Part shown: piece after piece, positions 12,678 through 23,182 of the stretch
How positions within the stretch are numbered: position 1 is the first letter of the stretch
Layout of the letters: each line of letters opens with the position of its first letter
NCBI GenBank assembly: GCA_029962745.1
Contig: CM057151.1
Coordinates: forward strand, 39,593,136-39,657,135
Length of the DNA stretch: 64,000 bases
Direction of reading: 5' to 3'
From: Echinometra lucunter
Taxonomy: Eukaryota; Echinodermata; Echinoidea; Camarodonta; Echinometridae
Made by a program: the position numbers and the translations under genes
Notes under the pieces: generated by a model
What the model was told of the DNA's origin: nothing
Database searches by the model: none
The model's input: only the letters and a program-made list of their open reading frames with translations

Positions 12678-15600
12678 AAAAGAGAGAAGTCAGCCCTCCC
12701 CCTAAAAATAATGATTATGTGAAGGTGTTATGTAGATGTTCTTACTGTCCTAAGGACGGTAGGAACATGCTTACCTAACATTGAGAGTGGGTAGGTCCTT
12801 TTCAGGACCACACTCATCTTCAAGAAAGAATGCTTGATGTAACGTGAAGCCTTCTACTTCCATAGATGAAAGTGACTTGCCCCAGCTATTTGCGGCACTT
12901 CTTTTCCTTGAATTGGGAGACAAAATTTAAAGGCTTTTTTTATATGACTTGCTATAAACAAATTAGAAATTCTTGTAATTTCAGCAATTTTGGAACATCC
13001 GACCCTTCTTGATAAATAAGTTTGCTAAAAGTTTTAATAATTGTGGTGTCCATTTTTTTTTCCTCTTTTTTTTTTTTTTTTAGGGGGGGGGGGGGGTGTT
13101 TACACAGCAGGTATGGACTGTATACTAAAGTTGTTGACTTCTGGATCCACTACTGCCCATCTAGACCTAATATGGAACTGCCTGGCTTCTGTGGGCACTT
13201 GGCTGAAATTAACTGTGGAAAGATTAAATGAAAATGAAATGAAGAACTGAAGTGCTGAGGGGACTTCAAGAAGCAAAGGAAAACAAAGCTTTATTGAATT
13301 TAAGTAAATCCCAACCTTGAATATGTTTTATTTCTAGTATGTATTTTTGTTGATTAATCCAAAGTCATGTTTATCATTTTGTGTGTTTTTCAGATATCTT
13401 TTGCTACCAGCACTCCTTGGAGACCTTACCCTCAAGCTTCAAGGGGAAGATAGACTTGACATCGTCCAGAAGGGCAAGGCCTATTTCATAGATTACATAA
13501 GAAGATGTCGAGACTATGGGATCACAAAAGAGGTAAGTATTTATTCAGATATATGCGGAAGTTAATGAGAAGTTGTATGAAGTGCATCAAATAAATGTCC
13601 CAAAAGAATTGTCTTATTATTAAAGTGAGGCATGAGGCATTATTTAAAGAAGAAAACAGTATTTTAAAAAAATGTACATTTTCCCATAGACAACTACTCC
13701 TTAGTGCAGCAGTCCACCCCCCCCCCCCCCCCCCCCCCCCACGATAACTTTCCCTTAGACTGATTCCTGGATGGACAGGGGTCTGAGTATTTTTAAATCA
13801 GTAACCGCCTGGTCCAATCCTACATTTTTCCAGGAGATTCCAGAAGACCCTCCCGAGGAGACGGCCCAGGGTGGAGCTGTACCCAGAGCGGGCGGTAGGC
13901 CTAATCTGGCAGCCATGCAGTGTAACAGAGAAGCCAAGATCAGACGGTACAAGGAAGCGAAGGAGTTGAAACAGAAGCTTAGTGCATTGGGAGATTGGAG
14001 TGTGATAGCAAACAGAGAGGAAGATGTGCAGGTAAGAATAATGTTAACCCGTTGAGCATGATTTGATTTCAGTATAACGTTGCATTTTCCATAGACCATA
14101 ACCCAAAGTTTTCTCAGGCATAGGGTTCAACAGGTTAAAGGGAAAGTCCACCCCAGAAGTTTCACTGTTTCAATAAAAGGAGATGAATTTGAACAGCATT
14201 AAAAAAAATAAATGAGCAAAATCGGTCAAAGAATAAGAAAATTACACTCATTTTACATTTTCTAGTAAATTACTCTCGGCTCTGCAAATTGGCAACACTG
14301 ATGACATCATATGCGAGCAGCTCTCCATTCACTTTGTGCATGAAATTTCACATTTTCTCAATTTTTTTGGAAGTTACACATTTTCTAACCCCCATAGTGA
14401 ATGCATGTTCAGAAGAATTGCTTTGACTATTGGGTGAGAAAATGTGTAACTTCCAAGAAAATTGAGATGTGAAATTTCATGTACAAAGTGAATGGAGAGC
14501 TGCTCGCATTGCCTTGCAAGACTCTCTTATGACGCATAACTTGGCAACTGCTGGTCCAATTGCAACCAAACTTGGGTGGTAGATGCACTAGGGGTACCAT
14601 CATGTTGCGGCACTGTCGGAGGTCACATGATGAGGTCAAAGGTCATTTGAGGTCACATTGTTATAGGGTACCTGCAAAACTCTTTTTACATACATTAAAG
14701 TTTACCTGCAAGACTCTCTTATGATACATAACTTGGCAACTGTTGGTCCAATGGCAACCAAACTAGGTTGATAGATGCACTAGGGGTAACATGATGTTGT
14801 GGTGCCGTCAGGTCACATGGTAAGGTTGAAGTTCATTTTAGGTCAAACATTAAAGTTTACCTGCAAGACTCTCTTATGACAAAAAAACTTTGCAACTGTT
14901 GCTCCCTTTTCAACTAAACTTGGGTCATAGATGTACTTGGGGGACCTTCATGTTATAGTGGTATCACAGGTCACATGGTAAGGTCAAAGGTCATTTTATT
15001 TCAAACGTTAAAGTTTACCTGCAAGACTCTCTTATGACACATAACTTGGCACATGTTGCTGCAATGGCAACCAAATTTGGGTGATAGATGCACTAGGGGT
15101 ACATTCATGCTATTGTGCCGTCAGGTCACATGGTAAGGTTAAAGTTCATTTTAGGTCAAACATTAAAGTTTACCTGCAAGACTTTCTTGTGACATCAAAC
15201 TTGGTTAGGGATGTACTTGGGGAAACTTTCGTGTTATTTAGTCACGGGTGGGCGAGACACAATCTTGCTATTGGCTTGTTTTAAATGCTGTTCAAATTTA
15301 ACTCCTTTTATTGAAACAGTGAAACTTCTGGGGTGGACTTTGCCTTTAATACGTGCATAATGAGTGCCTTTGTATCCATTTGCAGGGATGCCTAGATACA
15401 AAGGATAGATACCGGGGATAGTGTACCTATCAGTTGTATGTAGTAAAAAACACAATAGTGATGACCTGCATGAAAAGACCACATTTCTATAAAGATTACA
15501 TACTCTCCCCCTTAAAAGATTTTTTTCCCAGCTATTTTGCACAGAAGTAACCTTTACACAAAGAGTGAATTTTGTGGATTTTCCCTGAGTGGTTAAGTAC

Positions 15601-18600
15601 ATTTTCTCTTTGAAATATTAAATATTGCATTTGATTCTTTTCTATTTGGTGTTGTAGTCAAGTGAAGAGAGTGTGTGCACACTATGCATGCAGGCATCCC
15701 AAACCCATTGACCAAGATCATAAGATATTTGTAAAGCAATGAAATATTATCCTTTTCCAATTGATAGCGGAAGTTCTTTATCCTGATGCTTAAGAAGTGG
15801 GTTCAGACGGCTTTAGAGCAGTTGAACAGTGTCCAGCAGGAGTTGAAGATCCTTCAACACATGGCTAGAATGAAAAAAGCTGGTGGTCAACATCCAGGCG
15901 ATGATGGAGCGGGGATGAGGAGGACTGAACCCCCTCCCCAAGAACAGAGGAAGGTAATGCTATTAATTCCTCAGTCAGTCACTCCATCCATCAAAGTGAT
16001 GTGAAAGTGACCAAACCCTGGCCCTTTGTAGCACCATTTTTATGAATAGGGCATTAAAAATTTTTGTAATGGAAGGCTGCTCAAGGTAAACAAGAAAAGT
16101 GTTTTTTTTTTTTTTTTAATAATTAAACAAATTTTATGTAATGCATGTAAAACACATCATTTAAGGGAAGCCTCCCCACCCTCGACATTCACAAGTTCAA
16201 GAAATTTGAATTCATCAACAAAATGTATTAACTATAGTAGCTACAGACCGGTTATTTCACATTTTTGTCCTTTGAGCAAATGATTCAACACTTTTTTTCT
16301 TTTTTTTTGAGGAGCAGTAAACCATCAGAGCTCTTGGTGGGTCTGCTGTTTCAGCACATTGAACTAATTCATTCCTGGTAAGAATATAATTGTTCACATT
16401 GTGCAATGTATGCACAGAAGTCAAATGCTTCACCTACTACTTGTCTAAGCTCCAAACTTGTTCCTGCCAAATTATTTTGATTTGGAAGACATAGACACTC
16501 AAATAATTTTCTCGCATAAGTTTCATACATGATTACTAATATGTTAACCCATTCGTGACAGAAGGTCCACATTATGTGGTTTGGCCTTATAACCTTTGAT
16601 GCAGAGCCCTAGAAATCATTCCAAATACATGAGTAGGAAGAGCAAAAATTTCTACACAAATTGTGCCCATTTTGGTTGCATCAATATTTTCTGTACGATG
16701 TTGAAAATTTTATAAATGAAAATAAGCATTAAAATCCTTAAATTGGCAATGCAATGGAAATTTTAAAATCACCATTTTCCCCTGCAAATTGGCAACTTTT
16801 TGAATTCTCTCCATACTTTTTGCCAATTTATATTTATTTTAGATACATGACTTTTTATTTTAAAAATGTAGCAATAAAAGAAAAATTTTGGTGTTGCCAA
16901 TTTGAAGAATAAAAGCTGATCAAATTAGGCTTTGAATAATTCCCGTCACGAATGGGTTAAAACAAAACCAGTGATAGAAAACATGAGCATAAGGAGTTTG
17001 TAGCAAACAATTATCCATATTACACATTTTTTTTCCCCGCAGCTGTTGAAGCCTTTCATCCTAACAAAGGACATCCTCCAGGCCCAAGTATTTGGTGCAG
17101 GCTACCCCAGTATACCCACCATGACACTAGATGAGTTCTACCAGAAGGAAATCAGAGAGGGCAAAATACAACTCAATTCACAGTAAGTCAACACATTGAA
17201 TTTTTTAGATGTGTGGTTACTGCATTCAGGTATAGGAAATGAGAGAATTAGGTATCCACAAGTTAAACTACTTTTATAGACACCTGATGACCTCAAACAG
17301 AAGGAAATCAGAGAAGGCAAATTACAACTCAATTCACAGTAAGAGAAATAAAATAGCATAGCTAAGAAGAAAGGATAGAAATGAGAAAAGAGACTGAAGC
17401 ATACATACAAGTGAATTTATAAGGTTATAATCCATTTCTTTACTTTGATTTCAACTTGTTGAACACAATTTCATTTTGTATAACACATATTTTCCATAGA
17501 CCCCATCTCAAATTATCTCAGGCTAAGTGTTCAATGGATCAAGAAAAATCATTTCTACATGGTGCAATCCAAATAGAACTGCAGTCAGTATAGAGAGAAA
17601 ATTAGATTTAAAAACTTTATCAAATTCATCAACATAAATCAAATCATGAAATAAGAATTTGAAAATGGATTATAAGCTTAGAAGTTTGTATGCTTCTGTG
17701 CCTCTTTTCTCATTTCTATACTTTCTACTTGGCTACGCTGCTTTCTGTCCCTTGGATAGGACGTTAAATGGAGGCCCTGTGTAGAGGACAGTCACCACCT
17801 TTGCACACTGACCCACTGCACTACATGAAGAAGAGTAGGGGAAACCCTGGTGTAGTGGTACACCTGCACATTATATCGAGAGGAGAGACCCGAGGGTCAT
17901 GGTAATTAAGTTCGCTTTCCCCTCCCAGACCCAGGTGACGCCAAATACATAATGGCAATAACGAGTTAATCTATTTTCTTTTTGTGATGTTGATTTCTGT
18001 CAGGAATCCACCTCAAATGAGTGAGAAAGAAGAAGTAGAAGCAATTGAAATCAGGAAAGAGACAGAAATAGAAACAGACGATCCAGAAGCTCTTCGGAAA
18101 GCAAGAGAGTGGGATGAATGGAAAGACGGTAAGTTCCCATCATTTGAACTGGTCAACCCCCAGCCTCATCCACATGCCTGCTTATCCCATTTGTACATTT
18201 TTATGGAAGCATAATGTAATAAAACCGAAAATGGCATAAAACCCCTGAAATCTGCAGGCAAAGGGCTATATAATCAGAAATAAACAAGAATGTTTTCCAG
18301 AATCATACATAGACCTAGGATATGGTAACAGTTACAAAATATATTCATTCAGGATGAAAATTGACCTACCGTAATTAACGTTGTATAAACCGCACTTTTT
18401 TCCCCGCCGGGAAGAGTGAAAAGTCGGGGGTGCGGTTAATACACAATGACAGGTCTGGGCCAGAATTCGCCAGGAATAACAAGAGTCAGTCATCCATACA
18501 GTCAAGTTATTTAGCGGGTATAAGGTCCCGGTAACGTTCGGCAAGTAAGAATTTACAGTTTACAGAAGTTTACAGGTTGAAATTCTTGTTTTGAAAAGTT

Positions 18601-19520
18601 AATTTCACGTTGCAATTAGCAGCATGATATTTCCTGTGCCGACACTCACGAGAGTGTGGACTGTTGTGTGCATGGTGCGTCGTGCATCTTGCAAGGGAAT
18701 TCAACTTGCTCTGACATGTCCCTTGCGCATCCGGGGACTTTCAAAATGTCACATGACTAAAATTACGTCATCTGACTAAAGCCCAGCCTCGTCTGCATTG
18801 CCAAAAAGCAATGCCAGCTACGAGCGTTGCATCTGGGATGCGTGTGTCTTGCAAGGGAATTCAACATGCTCTGACATGTCCCTTGCGCATCCGGGGACTT
18901 TCAAAATGTCACATGACTAAAATTACATCATCTGACTAAAGCCAGCCTCGTCTGCATTGAACTACTCTTCCTTTTCTTTTTTTAAACTGGTATTTAGTTT
19001 ACTGAATCCTTTCATTTCGTGTCTGATTTTCCATTTTGTTTGGAAATACGAAATGTTGTTCAGAGTGAGAGAAGAAGGGTTTGTGAATTGTGTGTATTTT
19101 TTTTTCACCAGAGGGGGTCAAAAATTGGGGGTGCGGTTAATACACGTGTGCGGTTTATAGAACGTTAATTACGGTACTAGTTTTTATTTTATTTTCATAT
19201 TTTTTCAACAAAATGGTTTGGGCGGGCAACATCAAATCGTCTCGCGGCCATATGCAGCCCGAGGGCTGCAGTTTACAAACAGTGAGGTGTAGGATATTGA
19301 GCACATGTTGTAGAACATGACAGTTATCCTAGAAGGATCAGTTCTGGAGATTTGAATACTTATCCCAAGTTATAACTTTGAATAACAAACAAAAAAACCA
19401 CCAACAAAAGAAGTTTGAGTTTTCCCATTACTACCATTTTGATACCAGTTCAAATATTTGTTCTTTCTTGTTTTCACAGACCACAAGAGAGGATGGGGAA
19501 ACAGGGAGAACAGGAGCTGA
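7660..19520 (+). CDS. IGBP1: IGBP1 / alpha4 (TAP42 family), PP2A catalytic subunit-binding protein, 8 exons
   Basis: Coding exons: 7660-7788, 12397-12509, 13394-13532, 13834-14031, 15768-15953, 17043-17182, 18004-18128, 19480-19520. All junctions are GT-AG with compatible phases and total 356 codons plus TGA; the human protein is 339. The family binds and stabilises the catalytic subunits of PP2A-type phosphatases and acts in TOR signalling (established). The N-terminal part has [14 protein letters not shown] and [14 protein letters not shown], matching the helical TAP42 domain. [14 protein letters not shown] corresponds to the basic helix that contacts the phosphatase. KPFILT...[13 protein letters not shown] and the C-terminal [17 protein letters not shown] are family signatures. 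Residues 200-225, rich in Gly, Pro and charge, form a variable linker. The first ATG is chosen because it opens the conserved N-terminus in a good context; an overlapping uORF precedes it. Confidence 0.95.
8541..8926. mobile_element. possible TIR element in IGBP1 intron 1
   Basis: The motif GACCTAACTTCGCGCA near 8541 recurs inverted near 8911-8926, with about 360 bp between. This resembles a short non-autonomous DNA transposon, but no target duplication was identified. Its open frames have no recognisable domain. Confidence 0.35.
9196..10205. mobile_element. hAT-like non-autonomous element carrying an IGBP1 exon 1 copy
   Basis: The left end reads CAGTGTTGTCACC and the right end GTGACAACAATG, inverted repeats matching at 11 of 12 positions. 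The flanking octamers are GGAGCAGG (9188-9195) and GGAACAGG (10206-10213), 7 of 8 identical, as expected for an 8-bp hAT target duplication. The 1010-bp interior has CCGG-rich subterminal sequence at both ends and no transposase frame. It lies in IGBP1 intron 1, same orientation for the captured exon. Assignment to hAT rests only on termini and duplication length. Confidence 0.6.
9291..9418 (+). pseudogene. duplicate of IGBP1 exon 1 (partial)
   Basis: From the ATG, 116 bp are identical to IGBP1 exon 1 (7660-7775), and weaker similarity reaches about 14 bp upstream. The copy loses the last 13 bases of the exon and its splice donor. It reads into RLVF and a TGA, so it would encode 42 residues alone. 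It sits inside the hAT-like element and is in the same orientation as the gene. It is probably non-functional, although use as an alternative 5' end cannot be excluded. Confidence 0.85.
10520..11225 (-). pseudogene. Penelope-like retroelement reverse transcriptase, broken
   Basis: Minus-strand pieces give, in order, [33 protein letters not shown] and [20 protein letters not shown], then [11 protein letters not shown]. These match the reverse-transcriptase core of Penelope-like elements ([32 protein letters not shown]). The frame is broken by stops and shifts near 10770 and 10870, and the downstream catalytic block and GIY-YIG nuclease are not seen. It is antisense to IGBP1 within intron 1 and is a dead fragment. 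Confidence 0.75.
11300..11865 (-). pseudogene. hAT-type transposase fragment (ZMYM1-like), broken
   Basis: The minus strand encodes [45 protein letters not shown], then after a shift near 11620 [10 protein letters not shown] and [27 protein letters not shown]. This order is typical of hAT-superfamily transposases related to vertebrate ZMYM1-type proteins (GFV..TDA..L, CRGQGYDGA.NM.G, VHC.AH.LNL, LCPTRW). The frameshift and loss of both ends mark it as a relic. It abuts the Penelope fragment in IGBP1 intron 1. Confidence 0.75.
12641..12677. repeat. (AG)n microsatellite
   Basis: About 37 bp of GA repeats in IGBP1 intron 2. Confidence 0.9.
14048..14134. mobile_element. 87-bp TTAA-flanked mini-element
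   Basis: TTAA flanks both sides (14044-14047 and 14135-14138). The ends are CCCGTTGAGCA and GGTTCAACAGG, inverted repeats. It belongs to the family also seen at 6104, 17450, 20948, 26697 and 41175. It lies at the start of IGBP1 intron 4 and shares its right TTAA with the next element. Confidence 0.75.
14310..14505. repeat. hairpin inside the TTAA element
   Basis: GAGCAGCTCTCCATTCACTT near the left recurs inverted near the right (AAGTGAATGGAGAGCTGCTC), and the homology runs about 75 bp into each arm, with a spacer of about 50 bp. Confidence 0.8.
14514..15225. repeat. tandem array of about 156-bp units (5 copies)
   Basis: Unit starts (CTGCAAGACTCTCTTATGAC) are at about 14514, 14706, 14861, 15019 and 15174. 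Units contain ACTTGGCAACTGTTGGTCC, AGATGCACTAGGGGTA and AGGTCACATGGTAAGGT. The first unit is longer (192 bp) and the last is truncated. Confidence 0.85.
16548..16956 (+). mobile_element. piggyBac-like MITE, copy 1
   Basis: TTAA flanks (16544-16547, 16957-16960) enclose 409 bp beginning CCCATTCGTGACAG and ending CCGTCACGAATGGG. The TTAA duplication plus terminal CCC/GGG fits a piggyBac-mobilised non-autonomous element. A closely similar copy in the same orientation is at 37573-37979. It lies in IGBP1 intron 5. Confidence 0.8.
17298..17343 (+). repeat. duplicate of the 3' end of IGBP1 exon 6 with its donor
   Basis: The last 41 coding bases of exon 6 plus GTAAG (17142-17187) recur 156 bp downstream with 2 mismatches in 46. 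The preceding CCTCAAACAG could act as an acceptor, which would make a 38-nt cryptic exon that breaks the reading frame. The segment upstream of this copy (17205-17300) is related to 21815-21905. Confidence 0.8.
17450..17545. mobile_element. degenerate TTAA-family mini-element
   Basis: It begins CTTGTTGAACAC, carries the family's internal TTTTCCATAGACCCC and CTCAGGCTAAGTG, and ends TGTTCAATGGAT. The TTAA flanks are lost. Confidence 0.5.
18369..19174. mobile_element. 806-bp TA-flanked TIR element in IGBP1 intron 7
   Basis: The ends are CCGTAATTAACGTTGTATAA and the inverse of CCGTAATTAACGTTCTATAA, flanked by TA on each side (18367-18368, 19175-19176), as for Tc1/mariner-type insertions. The motif GGTGCGGTTAATACAC occurs near both ends. 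Internally a segment of about 115 bp (starting CTTGCAAGGGAATTCAAC) is duplicated at about 18688-18800 and 18848-18960. No transposase frame is present. Confidence 0.75.
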
Positions 19521-20560
19521 GTTAGGCCTGAATGACAGACTAAATAGTCTTCATGACACCTATGATACATGAAAGAGAGAAGAAAGACTCTTGGCACTTC
19601 AGAGATCATGTGTACAATTCTGAGATGCGCTAGATAGTACCATACTTTGTGCTTGGTTGTGCTGTATTAGTTTTCATGATGCATGTCATTGAAAATACCT
19701 AAAGATGGAAAGAGCAGACAGTTCACTTCTGGAGTATGAAAGTACATTGGAAAATGGAAACTCACTATAACAAGGACCTCTTGACCATGAAATTTACCTC
19801 GTTATATCAGGAATCCCTTTATATCCGGGTAATAAAACAAATCAAACCATAACGACCTCGGACCGGCAACACTACCTTGTTATATCAGCGGGAGCGTTTC
19901 ATGAAAGGACTTGTCGGATGTTTTATCCGACAAAGTCTGTTTTATCCGACAGTTGCCATAGTAACGATGCTTCTCAGCCACTCATAATCAAGGAAAGATG
20001 TCAGATCTGACAACTTGTCAGACAACAAATGTTGATGAAACGCTCCCCTGGAATCTCTTTACATCTGAGTTATTTATAATGAGTTTCCACTGTATTTATG
20101 CAAGGATTGCCTATATCTGCCGTTTGGGTAGCTGCAGTAGATTGATATCCACAAGGCTGCAGTGTATCCTTCCATGAGCATAGGTCGCAGGTGGCAGTGA
20201 CCTGAATACTAGACAAGGTGAGAACGGAGGAGGAATATTCTCAGCTCTGCAAATAATTTCTCACTGTATCAGGACAAGTTAATGTAAAAAAAGGAGGACA
20301 ATTTCAGTTCTATCGGAAGGATCCTGGAGTTTCTTCCAGGAGGTGGATACTCCTTGGAGAGGATTGGAGCTTCCAGAATGTCCTTTTCCGATCATGATCT
20401 TCTTAATTTGCATTAATGGAGTGGTACAGATGAATGATAATCTGCTACAAAATCAGCCATTTGGTAGAAAAATCATTACAAAATCAATCCTACAACTTAT
20501 TTTCAGCCTCAAAATCAGTCTAGGGACTAACTTTGTTCAAGAAATAAAATGAGTCATGTA
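19521..20560 (+). other. IGBP1 3' UTR with nested elements
   Basis: After the TGA (19518-19520) there is no further coding sequence. An AATAAA at 20543-20548 is the first good polyadenylation signal, giving a 3' UTR of about 1 kb. It contains a pogo-like remnant (19751-20090) that itself contains a hairpin MITE (19890-20047). Confidence 0.55.
19751..20090. mobile_element. pogo-like remnant split by a hairpin MITE
   Basis: The ends ATGGAAACTCACTATAAC and TTATAATGAGTTTCCACT are inverted, and the interior has TTATATCAG and CTCGTTATA motifs like the larger element at 30657. A separate hairpin element (19890-20047: GGGAGCGTTTCATGAAA and its inverse) sits inside it, so it inserted later. Confidence 0.55.
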
Positions 20561-20947
20561 GTTATCATGACAAAGCCACGATATGCATAATTTCTATTCC
20601 ATATTGAAAATTTACCGGTCCTGTGATTGTAGGACTTCAGATACCTGGAACATTGTTCACATTTTTGAAAACTTTGTAATAGGAATACATTTTGCTTAAA
20701 TGTACACAGAAGCTGCTTATAATGTTGTAAATTGTATACCTCATGAAGTCATAAAAACATGAATTGTTTATTACCCTATTCTAATATTAAGTGGACTTTT
20801 AGATGATATTTCTTGTGTTGTCCTCTGTAGCCGGAAGAGGGTAGAATACTATCCCCTGCAAAGCTGCTTGTTCACATACCTAATACTGGCCAGTAACAGA
20901 ATTACATAATTTTTTTTCCCCCTGAACTTTTGCATGGCATGGGTTAA

Positions 20948-21044
20948 CCTGTTGAACACTACATTGAACACTAAGCTCAAGATAACTCGGGCGAAGGTCT
21001 ATCAAAAATGTGTGTTATACTGAAATCAAATCGTGCCCAACAGG
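20948..21044. mobile_element. TTAA-family mini-element
   Basis: It starts after TTAA (20944-20947) with CCTGTTGAACACTA and ends GTGCCCAACAGG before TTAT. It has the family core AAGCTCAAGATAACTCGGGC and a partly repeated left end. Confidence 0.7.
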
Positions 21045-21938
21045 TTATATATTAAATGAAGTTTATATGTTGTTGTTCTCGTCTTAGGGTCAGGTAATAC
21101 ACTTGCTATCATTTGGAAATGCCATTACTTGCATGCATGGGAAGATCAACATAAAAAGACATTTTGGCAACAGTTACTCTGTTTTGCATACAGTATTATT
21201 TTCAGGGTACTCTATAATTGGCAATGTTTTAATATGAGCTCTTAAATTAATTAAATGAATCTCTAGGGATTTTCTATGTAGAAAGGTCTGAATGTCTGAC
21301 ACCTGTATGCATATGCATGAATTATTGTGATCATGCGTGGAAAAATAATCCAATGTCCCAAGACACTATTATGACATGCACTTGTTTTGATAATATGGAT
21401 CAAGTTGCCATACAGCCAAAACAAGGCAATAGCCATGTGTCTCACCATGTTCCCACATTCGAGTGCAATCATTCTTGCAGGTAAATTGTAACATTTGACC
21501 TCATTTGACCTTTGACCCCAAATAACATTGAGGTCCCTCGAAATCATGTACCATCCAAGTTATGTTACAAATTTGCTTATGGTTCGAAAGTTACCAACTC
21601 AGTAGAAACTTGCAGGTAGGTTTTAACATTTGACCTTTGACCTACTTTTGACCCCTAAATAACATTGAGGTAGAGCATTTACCATCCAAGTTTGGTTGCA
21701 AACAGGCAAACGGTTGGTAAGTTATTTAAGTTTCAAAAGCGTCACAGACGGGCGACGGACGTCGCTAAGGATCCCTTAGTCTCGCTCCACCTCGGAGGCT
21801 TGACAAACACTGGGTGGTTACTGTCTTTAGCTGTTGGGAATGAGAGAATTTAGTAGTCTACAGATGAAACTAGACTGCTACATACATGATGACCTCAAAC
21901 AGAAGGACATTAAGAGTCATGTATGGAAGAATAATCTG

Positions 21939-22094
21939 GGAGCCGTTGCATAAAACTTGCTATTATTGTAACTTTGCCATCAATGGTAATTTTCATGGAA
22001 TACTGGATTTTGATTGGCTGTTGAGCAATGTTACCGTGGTAGTTACCATTGATGGCAAAGTTACTATAATAGCAAGTTTTTATGCAACGGCACC
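21939..22094. mobile_element. 156-bp hairpin MITE with a visible empty site
   Basis: GGAGCCGTTGCATAAAACTT and the inverse of GGTGCCGTTGCATAAAAACT form long terminal arms (about 45 bp), flanked by CTG on both sides (21936-21938, 22095-22097). The flanks AGAATAATC and ATGTCCCAGGACAC are contiguous in a related copy at about 21338-21360, which is the empty site. Confidence 0.8.
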
Positions 22095-22338
22095 CTGATG
22101 TCCCAGGACACTATTCTGACATGCACTAGTTTTGAGAATATGGGTCATGTTGCCATACAGGCTTGCTCCAGTGTGATTTAGTAGACCTACTTTCCTGAAT
22201 AAGTGGAGCGTTACTTGCCAGCAAACATGATTCTCCATGGGGAAATTATGTAATTGTTATTTCTCCTCTACTTTTAATAATAAAAAGTTTCAAATTTCAT
22301 GAATAAATATGTTTCAAGGTATAAATAACTATCATATC

Positions 22339-22720
22339 TTAACCCTAACCAGGCTGGGCTTTTTTGGCTATGCTATATCTGGGGAGGGGGGGGGGGGCTG
22401 AGGGGCTGAATCCACCCTCCCCCTGAGATCTTGACAGTCGATTTTTGACGTGCAATCGCGCACGCACGTCACCCACATCACCCACACTGTAATCTACAGG
22501 ACTGTATAGTTAATTGCTCCTAAATGATTCAAATTTATTTCAAATTAATTATGCCAATTTAAGCAAAAGATGTGTGAGATTTAAAAGAAAAAAAGTCATG
22601 AAATGCTGCATCGACTGCCTTGCGCGTTAGGGACATACATGTATCGCGCAAAACGTCTGGGGGGTGGATTCCATCCCCCCCCCCCCCCCCCCCCCCCCCC
22701 CCGGCCTGATTAGGGTCAAC
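22339..22720. mobile_element. TIR element with poly-G and poly-C interior
   Basis: The left end TTAACCCTAACCAGGCTGG matches the inverse of the right end with 3 differences in 19. A poly-G tract follows the left end and a roughly 27-bp poly-C tract precedes the right end, with GGCTGAATCCACCC and GGGTGGATTCCATCC also inverted. No coding content. Confidence 0.55.
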
Positions 22721-23182
22721 AACATTATCTAATTTGCTGTGAATATGAAACTATCCTCTATTTCATTCTTGTGAGGAATTTAAAGTTGTGTTTCTACAGA
22801 TTCAAGAAATGGTCTGCACAAATCATATTCACTAGTATTTCTACTTTGTAAAAGTTAAGAATATATTCATGTACATCAATAAAATCTAGAAAAGAAAAAG
22901 GAAAAAAAAATTAACTGTGCTTCTTGTTTACTTAAAATATATGAATTAACCCTGCCTTTTGAAATGAAATACTGGTACACATCTTAAATTCATCATTTTC
23001 GTACATTTGATCTTTTCTCTATTTATTGTTTCTCAATTCAAATTCCATGATTGATTGATTGACAGGCATATGGATACAAATATTTCAGCAGATGGTCATT
23101 AATCTTGTCTGGTCCTATGTACATTAAAATTCAAAGATCGCAAGTATTTTGTTGTTCTCAGTGCACATGAATGAATCTTAGG

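Larger units (their letters stand above)
14139..15345. mobile_element. 1.2-kb TTAA-flanked TIR element
   Basis: Termini of roughly 70 bp (AGGGAAAGTCCACCCCAGAA at the left, its inverse at the right) are bounded by TTAA at 14135-14138 and 15346-15349. TTAA target duplication fits piggyBac or Kolobok-type transposons; which one is not decided. Inside are a hairpin (14310-14505) and a tandem array (14514-15225). No transposase frame is present, so it is non-autonomous. It occupies most of IGBP1 intron 4. Confidence 0.75.

Noticed and set aside
13755..14099. 114-codon minus-strand frame
   Set aside because: It is an antisense shadow of IGBP1 exon 4 and flanking intron.
17850..17960. A possible third tRNA-derived SINE (TGGTGTAGTGG)
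   Set aside because: The A-box-like motif is present but no convincing B box or triplet tail follows.
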